This document shows positions 20,701-30,295 of a DNA stretch of 64,000 nucleotides, one piece after another. The notes under the pieces were generated by a model. The model made no database searches. It was not told the DNA's origin and saw only the letters and a program-made list of their open reading frames with translations. Each line of letters begins with the position of its first letter. Positions within the stretch are counted from its first letter, which is position 1. Position numbers and translations under genes: made by a program. The DNA comes from Tetraselmis striata (lineage: Eukaryota > Chlorophyta > Chlorodendrophyceae > Chlorodendrales > Chlorodendraceae): positions 62,001 through 126,000 of the forward strand of contig VCJN01001552.1 in NCBI GenBank assembly GCA_006384855.1, read 5' to 3'.

Positions 20701-21000
20701 AGAGTCAGGTGGGCATGCAGTTGGTCAATATTCTTTTTAGCCTGCCGGTGTTTAGCGTACTGGCGTTGACGGAACCGGCGAATAGCAGAACGGTTCTTAG
20801 TACGAGACAGGCCCTCGGTTGGATTATCCGCAGGGATGGCAAAGTCAGCGCGCGGCAGACAGGGACCTACGAACATGCTCGCTGGTGAGCGCCACTGGTT
20901 CGTACGACTCGGTGGGCAATACCGAGGAGGCCTCAGCGTGCGCATCGGCCACTAGGGCGGCGGTAGCTGGGCTTTTCTCGTCCGGATGCAGTGCCATGAT
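20701..21000 (-). pseudogene. N-terminal coding relic of retrotransposon 2
   Basis: An ATG at about 20999 opens MALHPDEKSPATAALVADAH and runs ~50 codons. Another frame holds a basic stretch (IRRFRQRQYAKHRQAKKNI). It may be the start of a polyprotein preceding the methyltransferase-like domain. No CCHC knuckle is seen. Confidence 0.35.
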
Positions 21001-21189
21001 GTCCGTGGCTAGGGCGCGGGCTGTTGGTTTGGTCAGCTAGGCCCGGATTACACGGGCCACCGGGCGGTGTCAATCTGCACTTCGATGGTTAGCGGCAGCG
21101 GCGGCGGCAGTGACAGGCGGGTCGTTCACGATGGCAGGTAGGGGGGAGGCGGTCACACGCGGTGGAAGCGTGGCGAGGATCTTCAACCA

Positions 21190-21207
21190 GAGCTCGTCCG
21201 AAACCAA
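21190..21207 (-). other. Probable primer-binding site of retrotransposon 2
   Basis: Directly inside the 5' LTR (right-hand one) the - strand reads TTGGTTTCGGACGAGCTC. TGG plus this pattern resembles initiator-tRNA-Met primer sites, though not perfectly. Confidence 0.45.
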
Positions 21208-21609
21208 TGTGAGGTACAGTAATGCCCAATGCAATTAGAGGCAAGAAGGCAAATGTTGTGAGGAAACAGTATCGAATGTTACAGGATCATTAGCTGGTTC
21301 ATCTATTTAGCGGCAGTGAGCAGCACAGAGGCATAGCAGCGGCAGAGCAGTTCAGCGGTCAGCCTTGGGCATTGCGGAAATATAGCATCGGGGAATGTCA
21401 GTAGCAGCATCGGGGACTGTTAGTAGTAGCATCGGTGATTGGGTTTGATAATGATAAATGATATGCGTACATGTTACAGTACGAGTTACATGAGTACGGC
21501 AGGTAATGATATGATATAGGGAATGATAATAATATGAGATAAGTGGTTATGTGGGTAAAGTGCAGGGTTAGGTGTAGAATTTGGTGTAGGGTTAGATGTA
21601 GCCCTAACA
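21208..21609 (-). repeat. Right (5') LTR of retrotransposon 2
   Basis: 402 bp, TGTGAGG...CCTAACA on the + strand. It is uninterrupted and so supplies the empty-site sequence for the insertion in the other LTR. Followed by the GTGGG target duplication. Confidence 0.92.
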
Positions 21610-21619
21610 GTGGGGCAAT

Positions 21620-22078
21620 TTACGAGGTCTCGGATTGGACAAAAAACGCTCTGATATGGCCCTTTAATTCCCCGTTTGTGCGGGCACTATAGATATGTGC
21701 CGCGGGTACCCGGATACATGCGCGGTATATGGAGGCGTCGGTGCGTGTTGTAACGATAAAAAAGGGGCGTGTGCAAGTTACGTTGTCTACGCATTCTTGG
21801 ATTGAGTAGTATTGAATAGAATAAATATGTGCATCCTCAGCCCAAAGTGGCAGGATATGTCGGCATCGACACCACATCGCCGAAAACTGGTGACGGGGGC
21901 CACAGTTTTCCTTTGATGGCGTACTAGTTCCTTTATTGTCACTAGCCACTATTGTGGTGTAAACGTTACATGTTTTCCTCCGTCTCGCAATATCATTTGG
22001 TGCACATGCATTCCTTGTTGACTTGTTGTACCTTTCATCTCCGGTACTCAACCCAAGAGGTAGGGGCACCTCCATCAA
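21620..22078 (-). CDS. Unrecognised 152-aa ORF
   Basis: ATG start at 22078 and no known domain. It lies between the right flank of retrotransposon 2 and LINE-B. Composition is less GC-biased than the neighbours, so 152 codons without a stop is mildly notable. Could be chance. Confidence 0.2.
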   Translation of the reverse strand: MMEVPLPLGLSTGDERYNKSTRNACAPNDIARRRKTCNVYTTIVASDNKGTSTPSKENCGPRHQFSAMWCRCRHILPLWAEDAHIYSIQYYSIQECVDNVTCTRPFFIVTTRTDASIYRACIRVPAAHIYSARTNGELKGHIRAFFVQSETS

Positions 22079-22339
22079 TTCCCGGCGCGAAGCGCCGCTA
22101 AGTATATATCATACACGTAAATCGTTACAAAACTAGTACCTAATACCTATCGACGGAACATAAAGGGAGAAGGGCACTCGTACCCTTGTGAATTACAAAA
22201 AGGCTAGTAACAAATCCACCGATAAAAGCAGTACTAAAAGAACAACACGGGAAGCCGCCTTAAAGCGGCCCGCATCCCGCACGAAGATATGGATGAGTGA
22301 TGCGCGCACGGGTTTAGAGTCCGGGCCACGCGTGCACGT

Positions 22340-25300
22340 GTGTGCGAGGGCGATTCACGGACGTGCTATGCAGCTTTAGCAACGGGATGGCGGACGAATC
22401 TGCGCCGTCTGACGAGCCAGCAAGCACGCTGCTCTCGAGCCGCTACCAAGCTCAGGACCCCGAGGAAACGTCTTGCGAGCAGTTTGGCCTCATGGTTAGC
22501 CCAAGTGGTGCACCGAGTGCCCCGCGATGAGAGGTCATGCGACACCGCGCACAATGCGGTGCACCCCTTGCTCACCTCACCCACTGTGCCGAAGACCATG
22601 CCCGTGTACTCCGACATATTTTGATGTCTCAGAGGGCCTTTCTGTCTTGGCTCCGTGTCGTGCAACGCCGCATCCGGCACTGCCAACCCTCGTTGTATGT
22701 CGCCAAACAAGGAGCACTCAACCGATCCACAGCCGTGGCCCGGGGGAACGCAGTGTACCTGACCCCGTCCCGCGTAGTCTTGAACTCCCGCAACGTGGAC
22801 TTCAAGCTCCGGGGATCATAGCTTCCGGTCACGACGTTAAACGCCGGGAGGGAGAGCTCTTCGTCCGGCACCATGTCCTTGAGTTCATCCCTGGGCACGG
22901 TGTCGCAAGAGGCACTGCCTGCTGGAACAAGTCACGCACCTCCTGGCGTACAACGATACCCAAGTCGGGAACATAGTGATCGCGGAAGGCGTGTGCGATA
23001 GCGTCGTGTTGTACACGCCAGTGAGCGTCTTCAAGTGCTGGGAAGTTCATGAGCGCGTCGCCATAGAGGTCGACAGTGGCGGGGTTGTGCTATGTCGGGG
23101 GCAGAATGATCTGGCTCCCTACCACCGGGGCTAGGCATGGGCATGGCAGAGAGAAGTTCCCGCCGGCAGCGACCTCCATGCAAAGTCATGACCGTCCGCG
23201 CGTTGAGGATGGCCTCCGTCTACATACCCGATGCCGCGTCGAGCTGGCCGAACAAGATATGTTTCCTACATGTGATAGAAAGAACGCACACCTCATTTTG
23301 AAGCCGAAATTTGTTGGCATGGTCTAGAAATGCCGTCAGCTCCTTCTGCGAGCCCGACGCAGCCTCCGCTTCCCGCTTCATCACTACCCGGGCATCCGCG
23401 TCGCCGAGGTGGCCACCATTAGCCATGTGGAGGCGGCCCCACGCCTCGCGCACCGCCGCGGCGTAGGTGGCCGACCCACGAGCATCGTTGAGGAAGGGGT
23501 CATACCGGCGGGCGGAAGAAGTTGCGTTGAAGCTGCCTCGGCCAAGTACGGACTCAAGCTGTGGGTGGGGATGGGGGCCGGGGTGTCGGAGTTTCTATTG
23601 AGGAACCTCGGGAGGATGGCATTCATGCAGCAGATGAAGGCGGCGGCACCACGAGTGGTAGGCATGCGGCGGATGCCCGCGCCCTTCAACCGAGTGGAGA
23701 GGTGAAGCCTGCTGCGCGCCTTGGTCACTACATCCTCGCTCAAAGTAGCCGCCAGTGCTGCTATGGGGTCGGAGTTGTGCAAAAGCTCGGCCATGAAATC
23801 GATGACCACCGGCGGATTGGTATCGAAGCCGTATGTGGAGGATCAAAAGAGACCCCTAGCACCCGCTCGACAGCCGTTAGGACGGTGGCATCCACCGCCT
23901 CCGCGAAGGTCTCTACCGCCTAGGACGGGAGACAATTGCGGAGCCAATATCCCGCCATGTGTTGCATGCTGGGGCACGTGCGTGGTGATGCATGGCGTGG
24001 GTGTGCCGACGGCTAGGCTTGGCAGATAGAAGCTTGCTCAGGCTGGTATCCACCGCCTCTTGTAGCTCCTCCGCGTTGCCGCGCATGTAGGCATTCACAT
24101 ATCTTGGCGATCCGAGCGGGACGTTGAGGACCGGGATGCCGTGGTGGCCATCCAGCTTGGGCCACTCGATGTCGGCCGGAGCCTCACGCCGCGCGGCCTC
24201 TATGTCCGCGTTTCTTGCGTGCATCTTATCGAAGCGCGCCTCAAGCCCCACGGACGCCTTGATGGACGTGCGGAGGGCGTGAAGGGCCGGTCAAACGTGA
24301 CCCGGCAGGCCCACCGAATTTCCATCGTCGGCGTTCAAGCGCCCCGCCCCGTTCGCGACCTCCAACGTGCTGTCGCACTCTTGCACCTCGGGATGAATCG
24401 CGACGCAGAAGGAAGTTGTGGCCAACGGCGCGCCTTGTTGCAAGCCGTCCTCCGACTGCCAAGGGGCAGACCGGTTGTCCACGAGCAGAAACGAATCCGT
24501 GGAGAGGGAGGCCAGGAGCGCAGGGATGACAGGGAGTATAGGAGAGTTGGATGTGGCGTTGGATGATGGTGCGGCGACACCCCTCGTTGTAAGCCTTGCA
24601 AAGGTCGGTGTGGACGATGACGGCACGTGGGCCAAGCTTCTCGGCGATGAAGTGGACGCCGTGGATGAGCACAAAGTCGCCAGCGGAAATGCCTACACCG
24701 AGATGAGACGGCGCAAGCACCGACACATACGCCTCATTCATGCTGTCCACCATCGCCCGCTCCGTTGGGCGCCGCTCCGCCTCCCCGACTGCCACATGCT
24801 GCACGTCCCGGGCCCCGCCCTCACCTTGCTTCTTGACATGGGTCAGAAGCCTAGCGGAGGCTGAAAGCCGGTTGAACCACCCGGGCAGGCGACCTTGGAG
24901 GTACATGGAGGCGACCTCCGACATGGCGCGGACCGTTGGAGGCCCCGACGCCGGGGCATATTCGCCCGCCAAGCAAGCTGCGGAGATACTCGTTGCGCAT
25001 CCCTGAGGGCCCCGCTTGAGTTGTTGGTACGGCAAGCGCATGCCCACCGTCATGGCGGCCTCGTCGACCGGAATATCACACGCGGCGTCTGCTGGGATGG
25101 GTTGGCCACGGGACGGGTGCTTGTCGCGCAACTGGGCGAAGATAGCATGATCGGATAGGTCGCCCATACCCTTAGAAGATAATTGGCTCGCCGCTCGGGA
25201 GAGCTCGCCGTCCTCCACCAACGCGACCACGGTGTCCGCGGTTCCCATGAGCGTCGCAGAGGCCAACGCCTGTTCGACGGTGGCGGGCACGTCCGGCATA

Positions 25301-25780
25301 GAGCGCGTCGGTGCGGGCGTCGTCCCATGATGAGCGCACGAGTTCGGTCGTTTCATGCGCCGCTCAGCGAATGCGCGGAAGCGCCACGCCAAGGCATGTC
25401 GCCGCCGCCGCCCGCCTCGGCCCTCGGCCATGAGCAACAACTGCGGCAACATGTCCTTCCACTTCAACGCCCTATAAAACCCCATGGGGTCATCGGCCTC
25501 CACCGCTGCCACCACCCTCTCATTTACGCAGCAATGTGCGTCCGCCCGCGCTTCATGGAAGTCGACAGGGACCGCCGTCTCCATGGACGTCTCCGCCGGC
25601 ATGTGCACCATGTCCACGTCGAAGAGGTGGTCCACCGCACCCCACCCCACCCCGTCGCCGGCCGGAGATGGGCAAGTAAGGGGAGGCGGATACTGAGCCC
25701 GTGAGGCCTGGCTATCGGGGCGGCCGGCCGGTGCATCCACCACGGGCGGTGAAGCGGGAGCAACAACCAGGGGCGCTACG
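22340..25780 (-). pseudogene. LINE-B: reverse transcriptase with C-terminal PD-(D/E)XK-like domain, frameshifted
   Basis: Read from high to low coordinates. At about 25300-24680: SRAASQLSSKGMGDLSDH, then VAVGEAERRPTERAMVDS, LAPSHLGVGISAGDF and AVIVHTDLCKAYNE, the RT palm start. In another frame near 24480-24310: DGLQQGAPLATTSF and NADDG (NADD where YxDD is usual). Then GHHGIPVLNVPLGSPRYVN (24251-24100) and RLKGAGIRRMPTTRGAAAF (near 23690). C-terminal: MVPDEELSLPAF...LREFKTTRDGVRY (22870-22740), a PD...ExK pattern, and MVFGTVGEVSKG (near 22600). At least five frameshifts. Family known only by its RT motifs; the nuclease call is inference. Confidence 0.72.
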
Positions 25781-26793
25781 ACGCCCCGTAGCGTAGCGAC
25801 GGAAGGCAATACGGGCGACGACAGCAATGACGATCGTCCCGCTCGACCGGCGCGGCGCGCCCCCATACGGCAGTGCCGCTTGGCTAGCACGGCGCGCCCC
25901 TTGGCTAGCCACGCAGTGGCGACCTCTGCGAAGACAACCACGGCAGCCGGGTGGTGCCAGACTCGAGCCGCCGGAGCGACCTTGCTGCGGCGTCGATCGT
26001 CGGCGCCCACGGGGCGCCCGCGGCGACGCCAGCAACTGAATGCGAGTTGGCGACTGTCCAAGCCGCCGCCGGCGCGCCGCCCCGCCGCGCCGGCCCGCTG
26101 CCGTGTAGCATGGAGTGCATGCGGGCGAGAGTATCGAGGCCGGTTAGCACCAGGCCGCGGTTGCCACCGCGCGGCCGCGGTTGGGGTCGCTCGGAGACAT
26201 CCTGACCGGTTGGAACGCCGTCGGCATCGCGCTACGACGCGCCTCGCCCTGAAATACTGCTGAGAGTACCGCGGCGAGGCGACGACGGAGGCGAGGCAGC
26301 GGGCGCGCCGGTCGTACTTGCCACGCCCGTCGCGTACTCCGGACTCGGCGACCGGCTCGCGGCCTGGGCGTACGTGGGAGCCGGCGGGGCAGCGGGCGAA
26401 GGCGGCGCGGGCGCGAGCTCGGCTTTGGCTGGGCGGCGCCGGGCGCACTGCCGCTAGACGGCGATGCCGCGTGCGACGCTCCCGCCGCCCACGATGCGCC
26501 GCGGCTGCCTGATATACTGGACGATGTATTGGGGGCAGCGGCGACCCGGGGTCAACAACGAGCTCTGTCGCACCATCGGCGGAAGGCGTGCGTAGACATC
26601 GCGCGGCGCCCCGTTGGATACAAGCGACCAGCCACAGCCCGGGAATCATGGTGCCGCTGCGTGGGAGGGGGGCGAGGGCGGCTACGCGGTCTGAGCGGCG
26701 GGTGAGGCATGGCGACGCACGGGCCTTGGGCGGCTCCGGAGCCGCTGGTGCGGCGGGTGAGGGCACTCGTACTCGTACGACGAATAAGTACAT
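25781..26793 (-). other. GC-rich open region upstream of the LINE-B RT
   Basis: The - strand frame is open from 26793 into the RT, but residues 1 to ~335 are Arg/Ala/Pro-rich without motifs, and other frames are equally open. It may be LINE-B 5' sequence. I do not assign a protein. Confidence 0.35.
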
Positions 26794-27340
26794 GTGTCAG
26801 TACTAGGCTCCGAGTCAATACTATGCATGCAACTCCTGCGTGCAAAGGGTCGACTCACCCGCGACATCACGACAGTGTTTGGGCGAGAGTTGCCGGTTGC
26901 CAGTGGAAAAATGCGTAGACGTATCTCTGTACTAAATACTATTTATTTTGTCCATACACCCGCACTTACCCCACTCAACAGCAGTCCAGTACGATTGCCA
27001 CTTTTTTATATCACATATATTGAAATGCGAGCATAATATTCTATCCGCCGCTACGTGTAGTACTCGTATACCAAATATATAGGACTACCAATACTGACAT
27101 CGTACCGGAATAGCTACGGGAGAATTACATGTACTTTGCCAGGTGACACCAATAATGATGAGGTTACGCAGCTCGGACGCTGACAGGCAGGTAAACATGC
27201 ATGTAGCGACTAAGCCGCAGACAAGCACCCCCGCCGCTTACGATTTCGGACATAAATCGCTACAGTACCTGATACTTATCGACGGAATGCCACACGGGTC
27301 GACCCGTTGCATTTCAGGTTTGGCCGCTCCAAATTCTGGT
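26794..27340. other. No gene seen; AT-richer intergenic sequence
   Basis: Only short ORFs. A TATATT-rich patch lies near 27000-27080. A block near 27250 (AAATCGCTACAGTACCTGATA) resembles 22122-22160, so it is repetitive. Confidence 0.4.
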
Positions 27341-27344
27341 ACTT

Positions 27345-27870
27345 TACATTTCAAGGAAGGGTAAGGGCGCAGGCACATTGCCGAAAATGTGCTTTGGTAT
27401 TATTACAAGCCTTTTGGAGGGGCAGAGGGCCTAAGAGGTAGACCCGCGAATATGAACGAAGTGAGGGGAGGGTGGGCGTGGCTGTCGCGGTGCAACCCCA
27501 TGATGGGTGCGCCCCGACAAAGGAAGGTGGGGACAGACGAGCTCCCTGGTGCTTTTAAGCACACGACAAAGCACCACACGGGAGCAGCTAGCGCTAGCCG
27601 GGATGGCTGCGTCGGGAACCGCACGCACGAAGAGGTGCCGTACATGAGTACGATGTCGATGCAACTCCTCGAGGTTCTACAAGGGGACGATGCAGCCCCT
27701 CGGGCGGTACGGCATATTAGCACTGAACATATTAGAACCGTATTTATGCCGTACCGCACCTGGTATGTAGGCGACGGGGGAACGGAACCCCTAACTAATG
27801 GTAGTAAACATTTCAAGGAAGGGTGGGCGCGCAGGCACATTGCCAACACATCTTGGAGGCCGGTCACATG
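27345..27870 (+). repeat. Dispersed repeat R, copy 1
   Basis: 27476-27800 matches 29398-29690 with substitutions and small gaps (shared TGCCGTACATGAGTACGATG and CCTCGGGCGGTACGGC). In this copy a ~40-bp module (CATTTCAAGGAAGGGT...GCAGGCACATTGCC) occurs at both 27345-27385 and 27803-27845. No coding capacity recognised. Confidence 0.65.
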
Positions 27871-28019
27871 GCGGCGGCCGGGCGGGAGAGCAGCGACCTC
27901 CCAAAAGAAAATCGGTTGGCTGCCGTCGCACGGCGGGGCGTGCGAAGGGCGGGCGGGGAGGCGGGGAGCGGGCGATGTAGTCTGTAGCCAGCTACACGCA
28001 GCGACGGCTTGATGGTGTC

Positions 28020-29010
28020 GACTAGCTTAGTGTCCGGGGGCTGCGAAAGGGACCGGGGCACAGGACGCAGCGGCGGGCCATTGGCGCCGACCTGCTGCGT
28101 GCCCATGCCGTGAAAGCCGCCGGAGCGCATGATGTAGTGGCGGGACGATGGGGCCGGCCAGTCGCGTGTCCGGTATGTGGCGGCGACCGGGGCACATGGT
28201 GCAGGGATGGCCTAATGGAGCCGACTAGCTGCGCGCCCCGTGCCGCGGAAGTGACCAAGGCACAGGGAGCAGTGACGGCCCGTTGCCACCGATCCGCTGC
28301 GTGCACATGCCGCGGAAGCGACCGGGGCGCAAGGTGCAGTGACGGCATGCATGTTGGCGCCGACCGGCTGCGTGTGCATGCCGCGGAGGTGGTTGGGGCA
28401 CATGGTGCAATGGCGGCCCGTTGGCGCCGACCAAAGGCGTGCGCAAGTCGCGGAGGCAAACATGGCGCAGGGATGGAGTGACCGCGTCGAGCATCTGCGA
28501 GCCCGGGCTGCGAAAGCGGCAGAGGCACTTGTGCAGAGGCGGCCGTTGGTGCCGACCAACTGTGTGCGCGGGCCGAGGAAGCGACTGGGGGTGCTGGGTG
28601 CAGTGACGGCCGCCCGTCGGCGCCGACCAGCTGCGTGCGCGGGCCGCGGAGGCGGCTGGGCGCATGTTGCAGGGACGGCCTGACCGTTCCGACCAGCGGC
28701 GTGCTTGGGCCGCGGAAGCGAGTTTTCACATGGGGCAGTAACGGCCAGTTGGTGCCGACAAGCTGCGTGCGTAGGCTGCGGAAGCGGCCGGGCCACATGG
28801 TGCAGTGGCGGCCAACAGCGTCGACAAATTGCTTGTCCGGGGCTGCGAAGGCAATCGATGCACAACGTGCAGCGGCGGCCCGTTGGCGCCGGCCGGCTGC
28901 GTGCTCAGGTCGCGGAGGCAACCATGAGGCACATGGTGCAGAGGCGGCATGATTGCGCCGAACAACGCGGGTGCCAAAGTGTGGAATGCAGTGATGGCCG
29001 GTTGGCACCC
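28020..29010. repeat. GC-rich ~66-bp minisatellite, about 14 degenerate units
   Basis: The block GCCGACCAGCTGCGTGC...GCCGCGGAAGCG...CACATGGTGCAGTGACGGCC repeats about every 62-72 bp from 28080 to 28990, for example near 28360, 28551, 28627, 28691, 28758 and 28890. The - strand is open for 328 codons across it, but repeats change codon phase, so it is unlikely to be a gene. Confidence 0.8.
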
Positions 29011-29189
29011 ACTAATAGCTGTGTTCCTTGGGATGCGAGTGGCAGCCCGGTTGTGGCGCGGAAGCGCGTTGAAGCCGCAGGTTCCACCGGCGCATGAATC
29101 GCTCCTGCCCGGAAATGGCGGTCTTCTTCACCGGCGAGCCGAAGGCCGGCGGCATGGGGAGCTCTTGTGTCGCAAGGCGTGAAGAGCCA

Positions 29190-29209
29190 CCCCCCCCCCC
29201 CCCCCCCCC
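29190..29209 (+). repeat. Poly-C tract, 20 bp
   Basis: One of more than twenty poly-C/poly-G tracts of 10 bp or more in the window. Confidence 0.95.
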
Positions 29210-29397
29210 TCCCGAATCAGTCGAACGGTTGTCCGTGTGGGACACTAATTGTCGGCGCGAAGAGCCGGCGCACAGTGCCCTCTAAACGATTGTCGACCGC
29301 CTCCCGGCCAGCGAGACATATGTCCTCGAGCTGGGCGCGGGGCATCACTTATGAGTGGCTTGAAAACCCAAAAACCTTGCATGTTCCGAAGACACGA

Positions 29398-29700
29398 GCT
29401 CTGTCGCGCGGTGCAACCCCATGGTGGGTGCGCCGCGACAAAGGAAGGTGGGGACAGACAAGCCCCCTAGTGCTTTAAAGCACACTACGAAGCAACATGC
29501 GGGAGCAGCGCTACCCGGGATGGCTGCGTCGAGAACCGCACGCGGAGATGCCGTACATGAGTACGATGTCGATGTAGCCCCTCGGGCGGTACGGCGTATT
29601 AGCACCGGACACACTAGCACCGTATTTGTGCCGTCCCGCGCCTGCTTCTAAGTAGACGACGAGGGGGAGGAACCCCCAACTACTGTTAGTAGCGACCAAA
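29398..29700 (+). repeat. Dispersed repeat R, copy 2
   Basis: Direct-orientation match to 27476-27800, with a deletion in the middle relative to copy 1. Followed by sequence without a gene up to 29990. Confidence 0.65.
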
Positions 29701-30002
29701 CAGAACACAGCAAGTCGCAGCGGTCTCGAATTTCGGCCATCCACTCAACATATAAAATGGAGCGAAGGAAATGTATTTGGGATAAGGATTATATAATCCT
29801 TAACTGCTATGGACATCATTCTTACGGGCATGCTTGCACCAGTCGTAAGTTATTATGTATGTATGGGACCGGGCGGGGACCCCCGGCTCCGCCGACCACT
29901 GATTCGCGCGCCTGCGCGCCACTGCACCAGGTAAGGATTACTAGTGTGAATTACCAAAAAGCTGGGAGCAAATCCACCGCTAAACGCAGGGGCAGAGAGC
30001 AC

Positions 30003-30180
30003 TTTGTTTTTCTCCCCCGGGACAGGACTGGCACCAGTGAAACCCTTGCAGCGTCTACGACGGCCGTTTGGGCAGCAATCCAGTTACGGAGAGCCAGCCT
30101 GGGTAGGCGACGCTCAGTTATAGTCATCAAGCAAATTGCCGGAGCATCCTGCAAGACTAATTGCACGCCAGACTAATTGG
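30003..30180 (-). mobile_element. LINE-A 3'-UTR fragment (- orientation)
   Basis: Matches 48985-49140 closely (GGACTGGCACCAGTGAAACC, GGCGACGCTC-GTTATAGTCATC). The tail is the reverse complement of AAAAACAAA, like the copy ending at 6498. It is 5'-truncated about 115 bp before the ATG of the ankyrin/RING gene, so it now forms part of that gene's upstream region. Confidence 0.85.
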
Positions 30181-30295
30181 AGAGCAAAGCAGCACTAGAA
30201 GCTCTCCACGAAGGCTGGTGGCTGCGCTGCGTCGAGCTGCTCTTGGCCAGTCATCGCGACACGAACTAGCGGCGGCAGGAGACGCGGCGGGTGGC

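Larger units (their letters stand above)
12838..21609 (-). mobile_element. Ty3/gypsy-type LTR retrotransposon 2, decayed and interrupted
   Basis: Two ~402-bp LTRs in the same orientation flank - strand pol remains. Both sides carry the 5-bp target duplication GTGGG (12833-12837 and 21610-21614). The left LTR is split by the 13091-17488 element. The inner region (17648-21207, 3.56 kb) keeps a Dam-like domain, protease, the C-terminal half of RT, the start of RNase H and integrase with chromodomain. It has lost gag, the RT N-terminus and most of RNase H, and has many frameshifts. The copy is dead. Confidence 0.88.

Noticed and set aside
24241..26793. 850-codon - strand ORF as one protein
   Set aside because: Only the lower third matches RT motifs; the first ~335 residues are Arg/Ala-rich with equally open alternative frames, and the initiator is arbitrary.
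28022..29008. 328-codon - strand ORF as a gene
   Set aside because: It is a translation of a degenerate GC-rich minisatellite whose units change codon phase.
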